NCBI GenBank assembly: GCA_900554205.1
Contig: USGM01000101.1
Span: forward strand, 1 to 12,642
Direction of reading: 5' to 3'
DNA length: 12,642 nt
Source: an uncultured Lachnospiraceae bacterium
GTDB taxonomy: Bacteria > Bacillota > Clostridia > Lachnospirales > Lachnospiraceae
The notes below the pieces were generated by a model. The model was not told where the DNA came from, did no database searches, and was given only the letters and a program-made list of their open reading frames with translations. Below, one piece after another: positions 1 through 7,226 of this stretch. Every line of letters begins with the position of its first letter. Within the stretch, counting starts at the first letter, position 1. A program made the position numbers and the translations under genes.

Positions 1-513
1 GGACTGGGACTGCTCAGACCGGAGATCGGAATTGACAGCGGCGTTCGCAGAATCGTAGCTCAGATTCATCGCATGGAATATGGAAACAGTAATCTGGAAC
101 AGGGCAAGATTTTAAAAAGTACAAAGATTTTGAAAGTTGCGAATCTGTTTGATACGATGACCTGCATGAAGATCAGTGAGGAAGCGATATCGGAGATCGC
201 AGCGATCAAATATCTGTTATTGAATAAAGACGAGTTCGATGAGGAGATTGTAGGTGCACTTATCAAGAGTATCAACATCCTGACACCGGGTGTCTGTATC
301 GAACTTACGAACCGTGAGAAGGGACTTGTCATATCGGAGAATCCGCAGAATATTCTGCGGCCGGTTGTTTTAGGTTTCTCGACGAATAAAATTTATGATT
401 TGAGTAATAATGGTGTATATCGGCGTTACCAGATCGTTGATATAATGAAGACTATGGATAATCGTATCAAGGTTGACCGGGAGCGATTGGAAGAGTACAT
501 GAATAAGCGATGA
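1..513 (+). CDS. Degenerate HD-GYP domain protein, C-terminal part (5' end outside window)
   Basis: The frame is open from base 1 to the TGA at 511-513, so this is the last 170 residues of a longer protein. An internal ATG at 73 is not needed as a start. The pattern follows the second half of an HD-GYP domain, the family that hydrolyses cyclic di-GMP: a segment at residues 22-31 (IHRMEYGNSN) sits where HHExxDGxGYP is expected, followed by ILKVANLFDTMT (43-54), where active members have VADxxDAxT. A later block with TPGVCIELTN, GLVISENP and RPVVL matches the usual C-terminal tail of the domain. Key residues are altered: the GYP is absent and the metal-binding Asp of VAD is Asn48. Catalysis is therefore doubtful, and a regulatory or binding role is more likely (inference). 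The N-terminal half, with the first HD pair and any sensor or receiver domain, lies upstream. The family call is fairly sure; loss of activity is probable. Confidence 0.7.
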   Translation, partial: GLGLLRPEIGIDSGVRRIVAQIHRMEYGNSNLEQGKILKSTKILKVANLFDTMTCMKISEEAISEIAAIKYLLLNKDEFDEEIVGALIKSINILTPGVCIELTNREKGLVISENPQNILRPVVLGFSTNKIYDLSNNGVYRRYQIVDIMKTMDNRIKVDRERLEEYMNKR

Positions 514-584
514 TTGGAAGCAATTATCGCTTGTTCCATTTATAGACAAAAATACATCCGAATCCGAACGAGGGGGTATGCAAG

Positions 585-2519
585 ATGGCAGAAAATATAT
601 TTAATGAAAAACAGGATTATATCGTTGCGGCGCGTGACGAGGTTATAAAACGGGATGAATATGCGGCAAATATTGACCGCATGAAACAGCAGCAGAAGAA
701 GCTGTCAAGAAGCATTGCTTCAGAAGAAAAGTCAATTGCGGATGAGATTGCGACGACGATCAAGAAGCGCCGACAGGACATTCAGTCGACCTACGATGAC
801 CGGCTTGATGATAACCGTGCACGGAAAAAGAAGGTGGCGAACAAGCGAGACAAGAAAAAAGAGGAGCGCATGGACAAACGCTATCACGAGGAGACGAAAA
901 GCCTGCGGGAAAGCGATAAGGATCTTAAGGTTGAGATGCAGACGTTGCTGCGTAAATATAAGCTTCCATCTTTCTGTGGAAAGAAATTATACTTTGCGTT
1001 GTTTTATGCACGGAATGTGCGCGAGTTTGGCTTGAAGCTTCTGGTATTTATAATCGGTTTTGGTGGTATTCCGGGACTTGTGACATTTCTGGTGATTCTC
1101 GGGGTGGCGCTGGGAAGTGTCAACGGCTTGCTGGCTCCGAAGTATTACTATAACAGCGACTGGCCGACGAGCTCTACTTATCTGGACTTTTATCACATGG
1201 AACGAAACACTGTGGATGTGCTTTTCCTCGGGAGCAGCCACTGCGCAGCGGCATTCTCACCCATTGATCTCTATGAGGAATTTGGGATCAGAAGCTATAA
1301 CCTTGGATGTGAGCAGCAAAATCTTCTGGTGTCCTACTACTGGCTGAAGGAGGCGCTGCGCAGACAGAAGCCACAGTATGTCTTTCTGGATACCTTTATG
1401 CTCTTTCCGTATAATGAGAGTGAACCGCTGAATACTGCGGTTGAGGCGACGGAAAAGGCATTGGACTTCATGCACCGGTCATATGTCAGGCTGCAGGCGG
1501 TCAGGGATGTCTGCGGTCTGGACGCATCACAGAGGCTGGCCTATTATATCTTTCCGAATGAACGCTATCACACAAGGTGGAAGCAGCTGAATGAAAATGA
1601 TTTCACTCTGAGGGAAATGGCGGCACACGAAACCCTTATGGGCTTTCGACCGATCGAGTTTATGTGCAGCAGCGATGCCTATCAGCCCTATGAGGACAGC
1701 GGTACGGTGGAATATGCAGATATGGTTCCGGTCATGCGGGCGTATCTTGACCGGATTGTGGCATTGTGCGATGAAAGAGGCATCCAACTGGTTCTCGTCA
1801 AGACACCGACGATGTTTTACAGCAAAAATGCCTATAGCGCGGTCAGCCTTTACGCGGCGGAGAGAGGGCTGGATTATCTTGATTTTAACGAGGCAAGTTT
1901 ATATGGCGCGGCAGGACTGGATTTTTCCGTGGACAGCTGCGATACGGATCATGTCAGCGTGTCGGGCGCTGAGAAGGTGAACCGCTATATCGGCAGATGG
2001 CTGACGGAAAGAGGCATGACGGCCAGACAGGATCATCAGTGGGAAGAGAGGGCAGGGTATTATGCACATTACCGGAACGACAGGCTTTTGAAGCAGATGT
2101 CGGATGCGGGACAGTATCTTGCCGCGCTGGATGAGGAAGAGTATTGTCTGCTGATTTCGGCACTCGGCGACGTAACCGAAATTGTGACCGCAGTGGGAGA
2201 AGAACTGAGAGGGCTGGGGCTCCATCCTGAGATGGTGCAGTTGCAGACCGGCGGCTATTATGCGGTGCGGGATGGCGGAACCGTTCTTTCGGAGAACCAT
2301 GGCGAGGGTGTACTGAAGGAGGAGGGAACCATACGGAACGGGATACAGGAGTATTCTGTTATGTCGTCAGCGGATGCAGCAGCAATTTCTGTCGGGGGCG
2401 GAAATCTGGTTTCGGGCGAGGCAGGACTGTATCTTGTCGTGTATTGCAAGGAGCAAAAGCGTGTGATTGACAGTGTATGTATCAGGTTCAATGAAGGAAG
2501 AATAGAATGTCTCCACTAA
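585..2519 (+). CDS. Membrane-anchored SGNH-hydrolase-like protein with N-terminal coiled coil and ILEI/FAM3-like C-terminus
   Basis: 644 residues. The start is ATG 585, preceded by AGGGGGT at 571-577; an ATG at 578 leads only to a very short frame. Residues 1-125 are extremely charged (Lys/Arg/Glu/Asp) with heptad-like coiled coil and no signal peptide, so they are probably cytoplasmic. Residues 150-183 are hydrophobic with a central Gly-Gly-Ile-Pro break: one long or two short membrane segments. Residues 210-480 look like an SGNH/GDSL or DltD/AlgX-type domain: VLFLGSSH with Ser218 as candidate nucleophile, and late in the domain D453-T-D-H456 followed by VSVSGAEKV, the usual position of the catalytic Asp/His pair. 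Residues about 511-644 resemble the ILEI/FAM3 (PANDER) fold, with a 'GLYLVVY...VIDSV' strand pattern at 614-631. By family analogy it could add or remove O-acetyl groups on an extracellular glycan or glycoprotein, but the substrate is unknown. It lies between the HD-GYP gene and the sigma-28 promoter, so co-regulation with flagella is not shown. The SGNH call is good; the C-terminal call is tentative. Confidence 0.7.
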   Translation: MAENIFNEKQDYIVAARDEVIKRDEYAANIDRMKQQQKKLSRSIASEEKSIADEIATTIKKRRQDIQSTYDDRLDDNRARKKKVANKRDKKKEERMDKRYHEETKSLRESDKDLKVEMQTLLRKYKLPSFCGKKLYFALFYARNVREFGLKLLVFIIGFGGIPGLVTFLVILGVALGSVNGLLAPKYYYNSDWPTSSTYLDFYHMERNTVDVLFLGSSHCAAAFSPIDLYEEFGIRSYNLGCEQQNLLVSYYWLKEALRRQKPQYVFLDTFMLFPYNESEPLNTAVEATEKALDFMHRSYVRLQAVRDVCGLDASQRLAYYIFPNERYHTRWKQLNENDFTLREMAAHETLMGFRPIEFMCSSDAYQPYEDSGTVEYADMVPVMRAYLDRIVALCDERGIQLVLVKTPTMFYSKNAYSAVSLYAAERGLDYLDFNEASLYGAAGLDFSVDSCDTDHVSVSGAEKVNRYIGRWLTERGMTARQDHQWEERAGYYAHYRNDRLLKQMSDAGQYLAALDEEEYCLLISALGDVTEIVTAVGEELRGLGLHPEMVQLQTGGYYAVRDGGTVLSENHGEGVLKEEGTIRNGIQEYSVMSSADAAAISVGGGNLVSGEAGLYLVVYCKEQKRVIDSVCIRFNEGRIECLH

Positions 2520-2531
2520 ATATTTTCCGCA

Positions 2532-2556
2532 CGGGCTAAAGTATTTTCAAAGCCCG
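2532..2556. repeat. Inverted repeat overlapping the flgM promoter
   Basis: CGGGCT (2532-2537) and AGCCCG (2551-2556) are perfect 6-bp complements separated by 13 bases. The left arm ends on the first base of the -35 element and the right arm ends on the first base of the -10 element, so the whole spacer is enclosed. No T-run follows, so it is a poor intrinsic terminator for the upstream gene. It may be an operator or chance. Confidence 0.5.
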
Positions 2557-2563
2557 CCGATAA
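2537..2563 (+). promoter_or_regulatory. Sigma-28 (sigma-D/FliA) promoter for the flgM-flgN-flgK-flgK-flgL-fliW-csrA operon
   Basis: TAAAGTAT (2537-2544), an 11-base spacer, and GCCGATAA (2556-2563) match the enterobacterial sigma-28 consensus TAAAGTTT-N11-GCCGATAA at 15 of 16 positions with exact spacing. They also fit the B. subtilis sigma-D form TAAA-N15-GCCGAT. Transcription would begin near 2570, leaving about 29 bases of leader before flgM. The position, just 18 bases after the upstream stop codon, makes it the natural start of the late-class operon. Confidence 0.9.
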
Positions 2564-2598
2564 AGATATTAGAATTCAGCGAGAAGGAGGGACCCTTG

Positions 2599-2874
2599 AT
2601 GCGTATTGAAGCTTATACACAGGTACAGCAGCTTTACCAGACGAAGAAGGTAAATCAGGCAAGGAAGTCGGGCAGCGTATCTCACGCGGATCAACTGCAG
2701 ATCAGCAATCTCGGAAAGGATTTCCAGACTGCAAGAGCGGCAGTGGCAGGAAGCCCCGATATCAGAGAGGAATTGACAGCGCCGATCAAAGCGAAGATCC
2801 AGAGCGGCACCTACAGTGTTGACAATGAGAGCTTTGCAGAGAAGCTGTTAAAGAAGTATGAGGAAATGAGGTAA
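2599..2874 (+). CDS. flgM: Anti-sigma-28 factor FlgM
   Basis: FlgM binds sigma-28 in the cytoplasm and is secreted through the completed hook-basal body, releasing sigma-28 for late flagellar genes. The product is 91 residues, the usual FlgM size. It begins MRIEAYTQVQQLYQ, matching the MRIxxYxxIxxxYQ opening seen in Gram-positive FlgM. The C-terminal half (about residues 40-91) carries the helical sigma-binding region, with SGTYSVDNESFAEKLLKKY near the end, where Gly-x-Tyr-x-Val and an A-x-K-hydrophobic helix are typical. The start is taken as ATG 2599, with AGGAGG at 2585-2590 placed 8 bases upstream. A TTG codon at 2596 would add one residue but is poorly spaced and does not fit family openings. 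It is the first gene after the sigma-28 promoter, giving autoregulation of its own release circuit. The flgN start follows 8 bases after its stop. Confidence 0.93.
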   Translation: MRIEAYTQVQQLYQTKKVNQARKSGSVSHADQLQISNLGKDFQTARAAVAGSPDIREELTAPIKAKIQSGTYSVDNESFAEKLLKKYEEMR

Positions 2875-2882
2875 GAAGTCCC

Positions 2883-3401
2883 GTGGCCAGCTTAATGGAG
2901 AACCTGATAGAGGTAATTGAACAGGAAGGCATAGAATATGAGGGACTTCTGGGCCTGTCTCAGAAGAAGACTCCGGTTATCGTGAGCGGTGATCTGGAGG
3001 CATTACAGAAAATCACGGATGATGAACAGGAATCGGTAAGCAGAATCAGCCATCTGGAAAAGAAGAGGACGGAAGTTACTGCGGATATCGCCAATGTTTT
3101 GAACAGGGATGTTACGAAGCTGAAGCTCCGGAATATAATCGATATGCTTGCGGCAAGACCTGCGGAACAGCAGAGACTGGCGGCGGCGCACGACAGATTG
3201 CAGAGCGCAGTGCATGAATTGCAGCGGACAAATGAACAGAACAAGGAACTGCTGGGAAATGCACTTGAAATGGTGGAGTTTGAGATGAATCTCCTGCAGG
3301 CGTCCAAGGCGGCGCCGGAGACGGCAAATTATACCAGAAGTGCGTATAACACCGGAGACACGATGGGTGTAGCCGGTGGCGGTTTTGACGCAAAACAGTA
3401 A
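2883..3401 (+). CDS. flgN: FlgN-type flagellar export chaperone
   Basis: 172 residues, almost entirely helical, acidic and coiled-coil-like through residue 140. The tail is Gly/Ala/Thr-rich. The N-terminus has the FlgN pattern: 'LIEVIEQEGIEYEGLLGLSQKKTPVIVSGDLEALQKI', read here as two parts (residues 8-25 and 26-44), with the hallmark 'x-L-x-x-hydrophobic-T/S-x-x-E-Q' around 41-48. FlgN binds the C-terminal helices of FlgK and FlgL in the cytoplasm and delivers them to the flagellar export gate, which fits its place between flgM and flgK. The start is taken as GTG 2883, with GAGGT at 2868-2872 inside the end of flgM. The next candidate, ATG 2895, is 22 bases from that site. The homologous slot in B. 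subtilis holds yvyG/flgN. Confidence 0.85.
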   Translation: MASLMENLIEVIEQEGIEYEGLLGLSQKKTPVIVSGDLEALQKITDDEQESVSRISHLEKKRTEVTADIANVLNRDVTKLKLRNIIDMLAARPAEQQRLAAAHDRLQSAVHELQRTNEQNKELLGNALEMVEFEMNLLQASKAAPETANYTRSAYNTGDTMGVAGGGFDAKQ

Positions 3402-3426
3402 CAACGGTAAAGACAGAGGTGATATT

Positions 3427-5187
3427 ATGCCATTGATGGGCAGCTTATACATTGGAGCATCCGGATTACAGACAAGTCAGAATGCGCTGAATACCACAGC
3501 GCATAATCTTTCTAATATCGACACCACCGGCTATACAAGACAGCAGGTGCAGCAGTCTGCAAGGCGCTATGTGACGCTTTCCGTGAACCCCCAGTCTGTA
3601 AACAATAAGCAGACCGGTCTGGGTGTCACTTATTCCCGGGTAAAACAGATCAGAGATTATTTTCTGGATAAGACATACCGCAAGGAATCGGGGCGCAGTA
3701 TGTTCTATGAAGTGTCCACAGAGGTTCTGGAGGAAGTGGAGAGCCAGCTTGGAGAGATGAACGGCGAGGCATTCCAGACGACGATTGAGGACTTATGGAC
3801 ATCTGTGCAGGAGCTGGCGAAGGATCCGGCAAGCTCCGTGACGCAGGGACTTCTTGTCCGTAAGGCGTCTGAGTTCGTGGAGCGCGCGTCGACGGTTTAT
3901 GCAGGACTGGCTTCTTATCAGGATAATCTGAATGTGCAGATAAAGAAACAGGTTGACAAGATTAACGAATACGGTGAGCAGATTTTACAGCTGAATGACA
4001 AGATCCGCGCCGTGGAGGCGGGAGGCATCGAGCATGCCAACGATCTGCGGGATGCAAGAAACCAGATACTGGATGAACTGGCGGAGATGACCAGCATGTC
4101 GTTCGCCGAGGACATCTATGGAAGCGTCTCCATCCAGATCGAGGGAGTGGATTTTGTCAAGGGCGGCGCCTGCTATAAGATAGAACTGGACGTTGACCCG
4201 AATACAGGCTTTTATACTCCGTTCTGGCCGCAGAACGCAACCTACCGCGTGCTGGATGACGGAACCCGCGAGTACAATATCGACGGCGCGGAGGTCTTTA
4301 ATTTCAACAGGGAAATTTCGTCCGATCTGAACACGGATATCGGCGGACTGAAATCCATGCTCCTTGCGAGGGGAGATCACAGGGCGGATTACACGGACAT
4401 TGAGGGGGATTACGACAGCATTTCCCAGTCGGTGCTGATGAATATTGAGGCGGAGTTCGACCAGCTGATCCACAATGTTGTGACAAGAATCAACGACATC
4501 TTTGCCAAGGCAGCCGGACAGCAGACGGGGGACATCACGCTGGACGACGGAACGGTTCTCAAGGGAGCAAGTTATGTTTTCTCCGATCCCGGCGGATATA
4601 TGCGCATGGGGGATGGAAGACCGATTCAGATGTTTGAGAAGGTGACGACGGACGGCTACCGGAAGGTGAACGGCACGATCAGCTATGTCGATGAAAACGG
4701 CGTTACCCAGACGAAGAGCGGCGAAATATGGGTGAAAAACGAGGAGATTGCGGGTGAGGCGGATTCGCTGTACAGCGTCAAGAACCTCAGAATTAACCAG
4801 AAGCTGATGCAGGAACCGGCGATGCTGGGCTTCCGACTGCCGGACGGCTCGGAGGACACGGAGACAGCGGAGGCGTTAAAGGCGGCATTTACCGAGGAAA
4901 TCTATACGCTGAACCCGAATGTCAGAAAGAAGACGACATTTGTGGACTACTACACCGACCTTGTCGCACAGGTGGCGAACTCCGGCTCGGTCTACCGCAG
5001 CATCTCCGATAACCAGCAGACGACGGTGGAGGCTGCGGAGAGCGCGAGACAGCAGGTCATCGGTGTGTCCTCAGACGAAGAGCTTTCCAATATGATTAAG
5101 TTCCAGAATGCCTATAATGCATCCAGCCGTTACATCAATGTGATCAGCGAGATGCTTGAGCATATTATTACCAGTTTAGGTCATTAA
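3427..5187 (+). CDS. flgK: Flagellar hook-associated protein 1, first copy (FlgK1)
   Basis: 586 residues. The open frame runs further upstream, but ATG 3427 is chosen because AGAGGTGAT lies just before it and MPLMGSLYIGASGL is the expected opening. Residues 5-41 form the N-terminal D0 helix, with NALNTTAHNLSN followed by TTGYTRQQV, the signature of rod/hook axial proteins. The last 45 residues are the partner helix: DEELSNMIKFQNAYNASSRY and a closing SEMLEHIITSL. FlgK forms the first ring of the hook-filament junction outside the cell after export by the flagellar type III system, chaperoned by FlgN. The middle (about 200-530) is a beta-rich variable domain. It contains ISYVDENGVTQT (418-429), also found in the FlgL of this operon. 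A single cysteine is visible. A second FlgK gene follows after 17 bases, so which copy makes the canonical junction is undecided. Confidence 0.9.
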   Translation: MPLMGSLYIGASGLQTSQNALNTTAHNLSNIDTTGYTRQQVQQSARRYVTLSVNPQSVNNKQTGLGVTYSRVKQIRDYFLDKTYRKESGRSMFYEVSTEVLEEVESQLGEMNGEAFQTTIEDLWTSVQELAKDPASSVTQGLLVRKASEFVERASTVYAGLASYQDNLNVQIKKQVDKINEYGEQILQLNDKIRAVEAGGIEHANDLRDARNQILDELAEMTSMSFAEDIYGSVSIQIEGVDFVKGGACYKIELDVDPNTGFYTPFWPQNATYRVLDDGTREYNIDGAEVFNFNREISSDLNTDIGGLKSMLLARGDHRADYTDIEGDYDSISQSVLMNIEAEFDQLIHNVVTRINDIFAKAAGQQTGDITLDDGTVLKGASYVFSDPGGYMRMGDGRPIQMFEKVTTDGYRKVNGTISYVDENGVTQTKSGEIWVKNEEIAGEADSLYSVKNLRINQKLMQEPAMLGFRLPDGSEDTETAEALKAAFTEEIYTLNPNVRKKTTFVDYYTDLVAQVANSGSVYRSISDNQQTTVEAAESARQQVIGVSSDEELSNMIKFQNAYNASSRYINVISEMLEHIITSLGH

Positions 5188-5204
5188 GCAAAGGAGGCGG
5201 AGAG

Positions 5205-7190
5205 ATGCCCTCACAGTTTTTCGGATTAAATATTGCATATACGGGCTTGCTGGCGAGCAACGCCGCGCTGAATACCACGTCTAACAATATCGCAAATGTC
5301 CAGACGGAAGGCTACAGCAGACAGCAGGTCAAGCAGCAGGCGGCAAATCCGCTCAGAGTGTTCCAGACCTACGGCTGCGCGGGTGCAGGCGTCGAGACGA
5401 TTGCAATCGAGCGTGTGCGCGACGAATTTTATGACGGAAGATACTGGGACAACAACGCGAAGGTCGGCGAGTACGGTCAGAAGCAGTATTACATGACCCA
5501 GATCGAGAATTATTTTGACGACAACGGAAAGAATGCCGGATTTAAGACGGTGTTTGACCAGCTGATGACAACGGGCCTTCAGGAGCTGATGAAGAACCCA
5601 AATGACGCTACTGCAAAATCCCAGTTCGTAGGTTATGCGGGAGCGCTGGCGGAGTATTTCAACGGTGTCGCGGCGAACCTTCAGAAATTGCAGAAGGACG
5701 CCAACCAGGAGATCAAGCTCAAGATCGATGAGATCAATTCCCTTGCGGGTGAGATTGCAAATCTGAATAAGCAGATCAATACGATAGAGCTGACCGGCGT
5801 GAAGGCAAACGAGCTGCGCGACCGGCGGACGCTCCTGCTCGACCAGCTCTCAGAGGTGGTCGATGTGGAGACGAAGGAGATTCCAATTACCGACCCGAAC
5901 CAGCCGGACCGTGAGACCGGCGCAAACCGCTTTATTGTGCGGATAGCGGGCGGACAGACACTCGTTGACGACAGCGAGTACAACGGACTGGAATGTGTTG
6001 CGAGGACGAGCTACGAGAAGGTCAACCAGACGGATATTGACGGCCTGTACAATGTCTACTGGGAGGATGGTCAGAAGTTCAATCTGTACAACGGAGCTAT
6101 GGGCGGCGCACTCAGAGGTCTGATCGAGATGCGGGATGGCAACAATGCCGAGCACTTTACAGGAAAGATCACCGATACCGGAACAACGGCAGGCGGCGCG
6201 AATGATACCGTCACGATTCAGGTTTCCCAGTCCTATCTGCAGGATCTGAATAAGTGTAAGCTGTCTGACAACGGCGGTATCATCAACCTCGGAAATCAGG
6301 AATTTTACTACGATTCGTGGACCTATCAGATCGGCTATGATGATAACGGCGAGGAAGTACATACTTATACCTTTGTGCTGTCAGACCAGCAGAAGAATCC
6401 CTCACGCGTGACGAACGACAGGGTAGGAAAGTTTGCAAATATCGGAACAAGCATCACCTATCAGGGTGTTCCCTACTACATGAGCCAGATGAATGAGTGG
6501 GTCAGAACCTTCTCCCAGAAGTTCAATGATATTTTGACCTCGGGCTATGATTCAGACGGCAATCAGGGCGTAAAGATGTTTACGGGCGACTACGCGACGG
6601 ACGATAAGCAGTATGAATTTGAAGATGCCTATCGCTACGACCTCTATCTGGAAAAGGTTGAGGAAGCGAAGAAGACTTATATGGAGAATGATCCGACGCT
6701 GACAGAGGACGAGGCGCTGGAGCTGGCGAGAAAGAATACGAAGATGACAGTCGGTGTGTCCGATGACAGTTACTATCAGCTGACAGCCATGAACTTCAGC
6801 ATCCTCAGCGCGATGGAGCTTGACCCCAAGCGCCTTGCCAACAGATATGACAAGGGCGACGGCGTGGAGCAGAATGATCTGCTGGAGGACATCAAGGATC
6901 TTGCCATCAACAAGCAGAAGATGAGTTTCAGGGGATGCTCTGCGGCTGAGTTTTTACAGTGTGTACTGTCGGATGTGGCGCTGAACGCACAGCGTGCAAA
7001 CACCTTTTACCAGAACTTTAAGGATGTTGCCGGAACGATCGACACGCAGAGAATTTCCATTTCGGGCGTGGACGAGGATGAGGAGGCTGTCAACCTTATA
7101 AAATATCAGAATGGGTACAATCTGGCATCAAAGATGATCCAGACGCTCACGGAAATCTATGACAGACTGATTCTGGAAACGGGCGTATAG
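5205..7190 (+). CDS. flgK: Flagellar hook-associated protein 1, second copy (FlgK2)
   Basis: 661 residues, starting at ATG 5205 with AAGGAGG at 5191-5197, 7 bases upstream. The N-terminus GLNIAYTGLLASNAALNTTS, then NNIANVQTEGYSRQQV, is the axial-protein D0 signature. The C-terminus has SGVDEDEEAVNLIKYQNGYN and a closing IQTLTEIYDRLI helix, closer to the textbook FlgK ending (SGV..DEE..NL..YQ..Y) than that of the preceding copy. It shares only the family framework with FlgK1; the middle domains differ in sequence and length, so the duplication is old or one copy was acquired. A helical acidic stretch near residues 475-515 interrupts the C-terminal half. Five cysteines are present, unusual for an exported axial protein. 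The expected role is a hook-filament junction ring or a second adaptor layer; division of labour with FlgK1 is inference. Confidence 0.88.
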   Translation: MPSQFFGLNIAYTGLLASNAALNTTSNNIANVQTEGYSRQQVKQQAANPLRVFQTYGCAGAGVETIAIERVRDEFYDGRYWDNNAKVGEYGQKQYYMTQIENYFDDNGKNAGFKTVFDQLMTTGLQELMKNPNDATAKSQFVGYAGALAEYFNGVAANLQKLQKDANQEIKLKIDEINSLAGEIANLNKQINTIELTGVKANELRDRRTLLLDQLSEVVDVETKEIPITDPNQPDRETGANRFIVRIAGGQTLVDDSEYNGLECVARTSYEKVNQTDIDGLYNVYWEDGQKFNLYNGAMGGALRGLIEMRDGNNAEHFTGKITDTGTTAGGANDTVTIQVSQSYLQDLNKCKLSDNGGIINLGNQEFYYDSWTYQIGYDDNGEEVHTYTFVLSDQQKNPSRVTNDRVGKFANIGTSITYQGVPYYMSQMNEWVRTFSQKFNDILTSGYDSDGNQGVKMFTGDYATDDKQYEFEDAYRYDLYLEKVEEAKKTYMENDPTLTEDEALELARKNTKMTVGVSDDSYYQLTAMNFSILSAMELDPKRLANRYDKGDGVEQNDLLEDIKDLAINKQKMSFRGCSAAEFLQCVLSDVALNAQRANTFYQNFKDVAGTIDTQRISISGVDEDEEAVNLIKYQNGYNLASKMIQTLTEIYDRLILETGV

Positions 7191-7226
7191 GCTTGGTGAC
7201 CGGCGGAACGGAAAGGCGGTAAGGTT

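Noticed and set aside
514..584. Possible terminator or promoter between the HD-GYP gene and the SGNH-like gene
   Set aside because: The dyad TGGAA...TTCCA (515-538) is short and bulged with no T-run; TTGGAA and TATAGA are spaced about 21 bases apart, too far for a housekeeping promoter.
2596..2598. TTG as an alternative start of flgM
   Set aside because: Only 5 bases from AGGAGG and it adds a single residue; ATG 2599 gives the family-typical MRI opening and better spacing.
3376..3426. Upstream extension of the flgK1 frame overlapping flgN
   Set aside because: It lacks the hook-protein opening; ATG 3427 has its own ribosome site and gives MPLMGSLYIGASGL.
5005..5012. TCCGATAA inside flgK1, identical to the -10 of the flaG promoter
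   Set aside because: The correctly spaced upstream position (4986) reads CTCG rather than TAAA, and it lies 190 bases inside a coding region.
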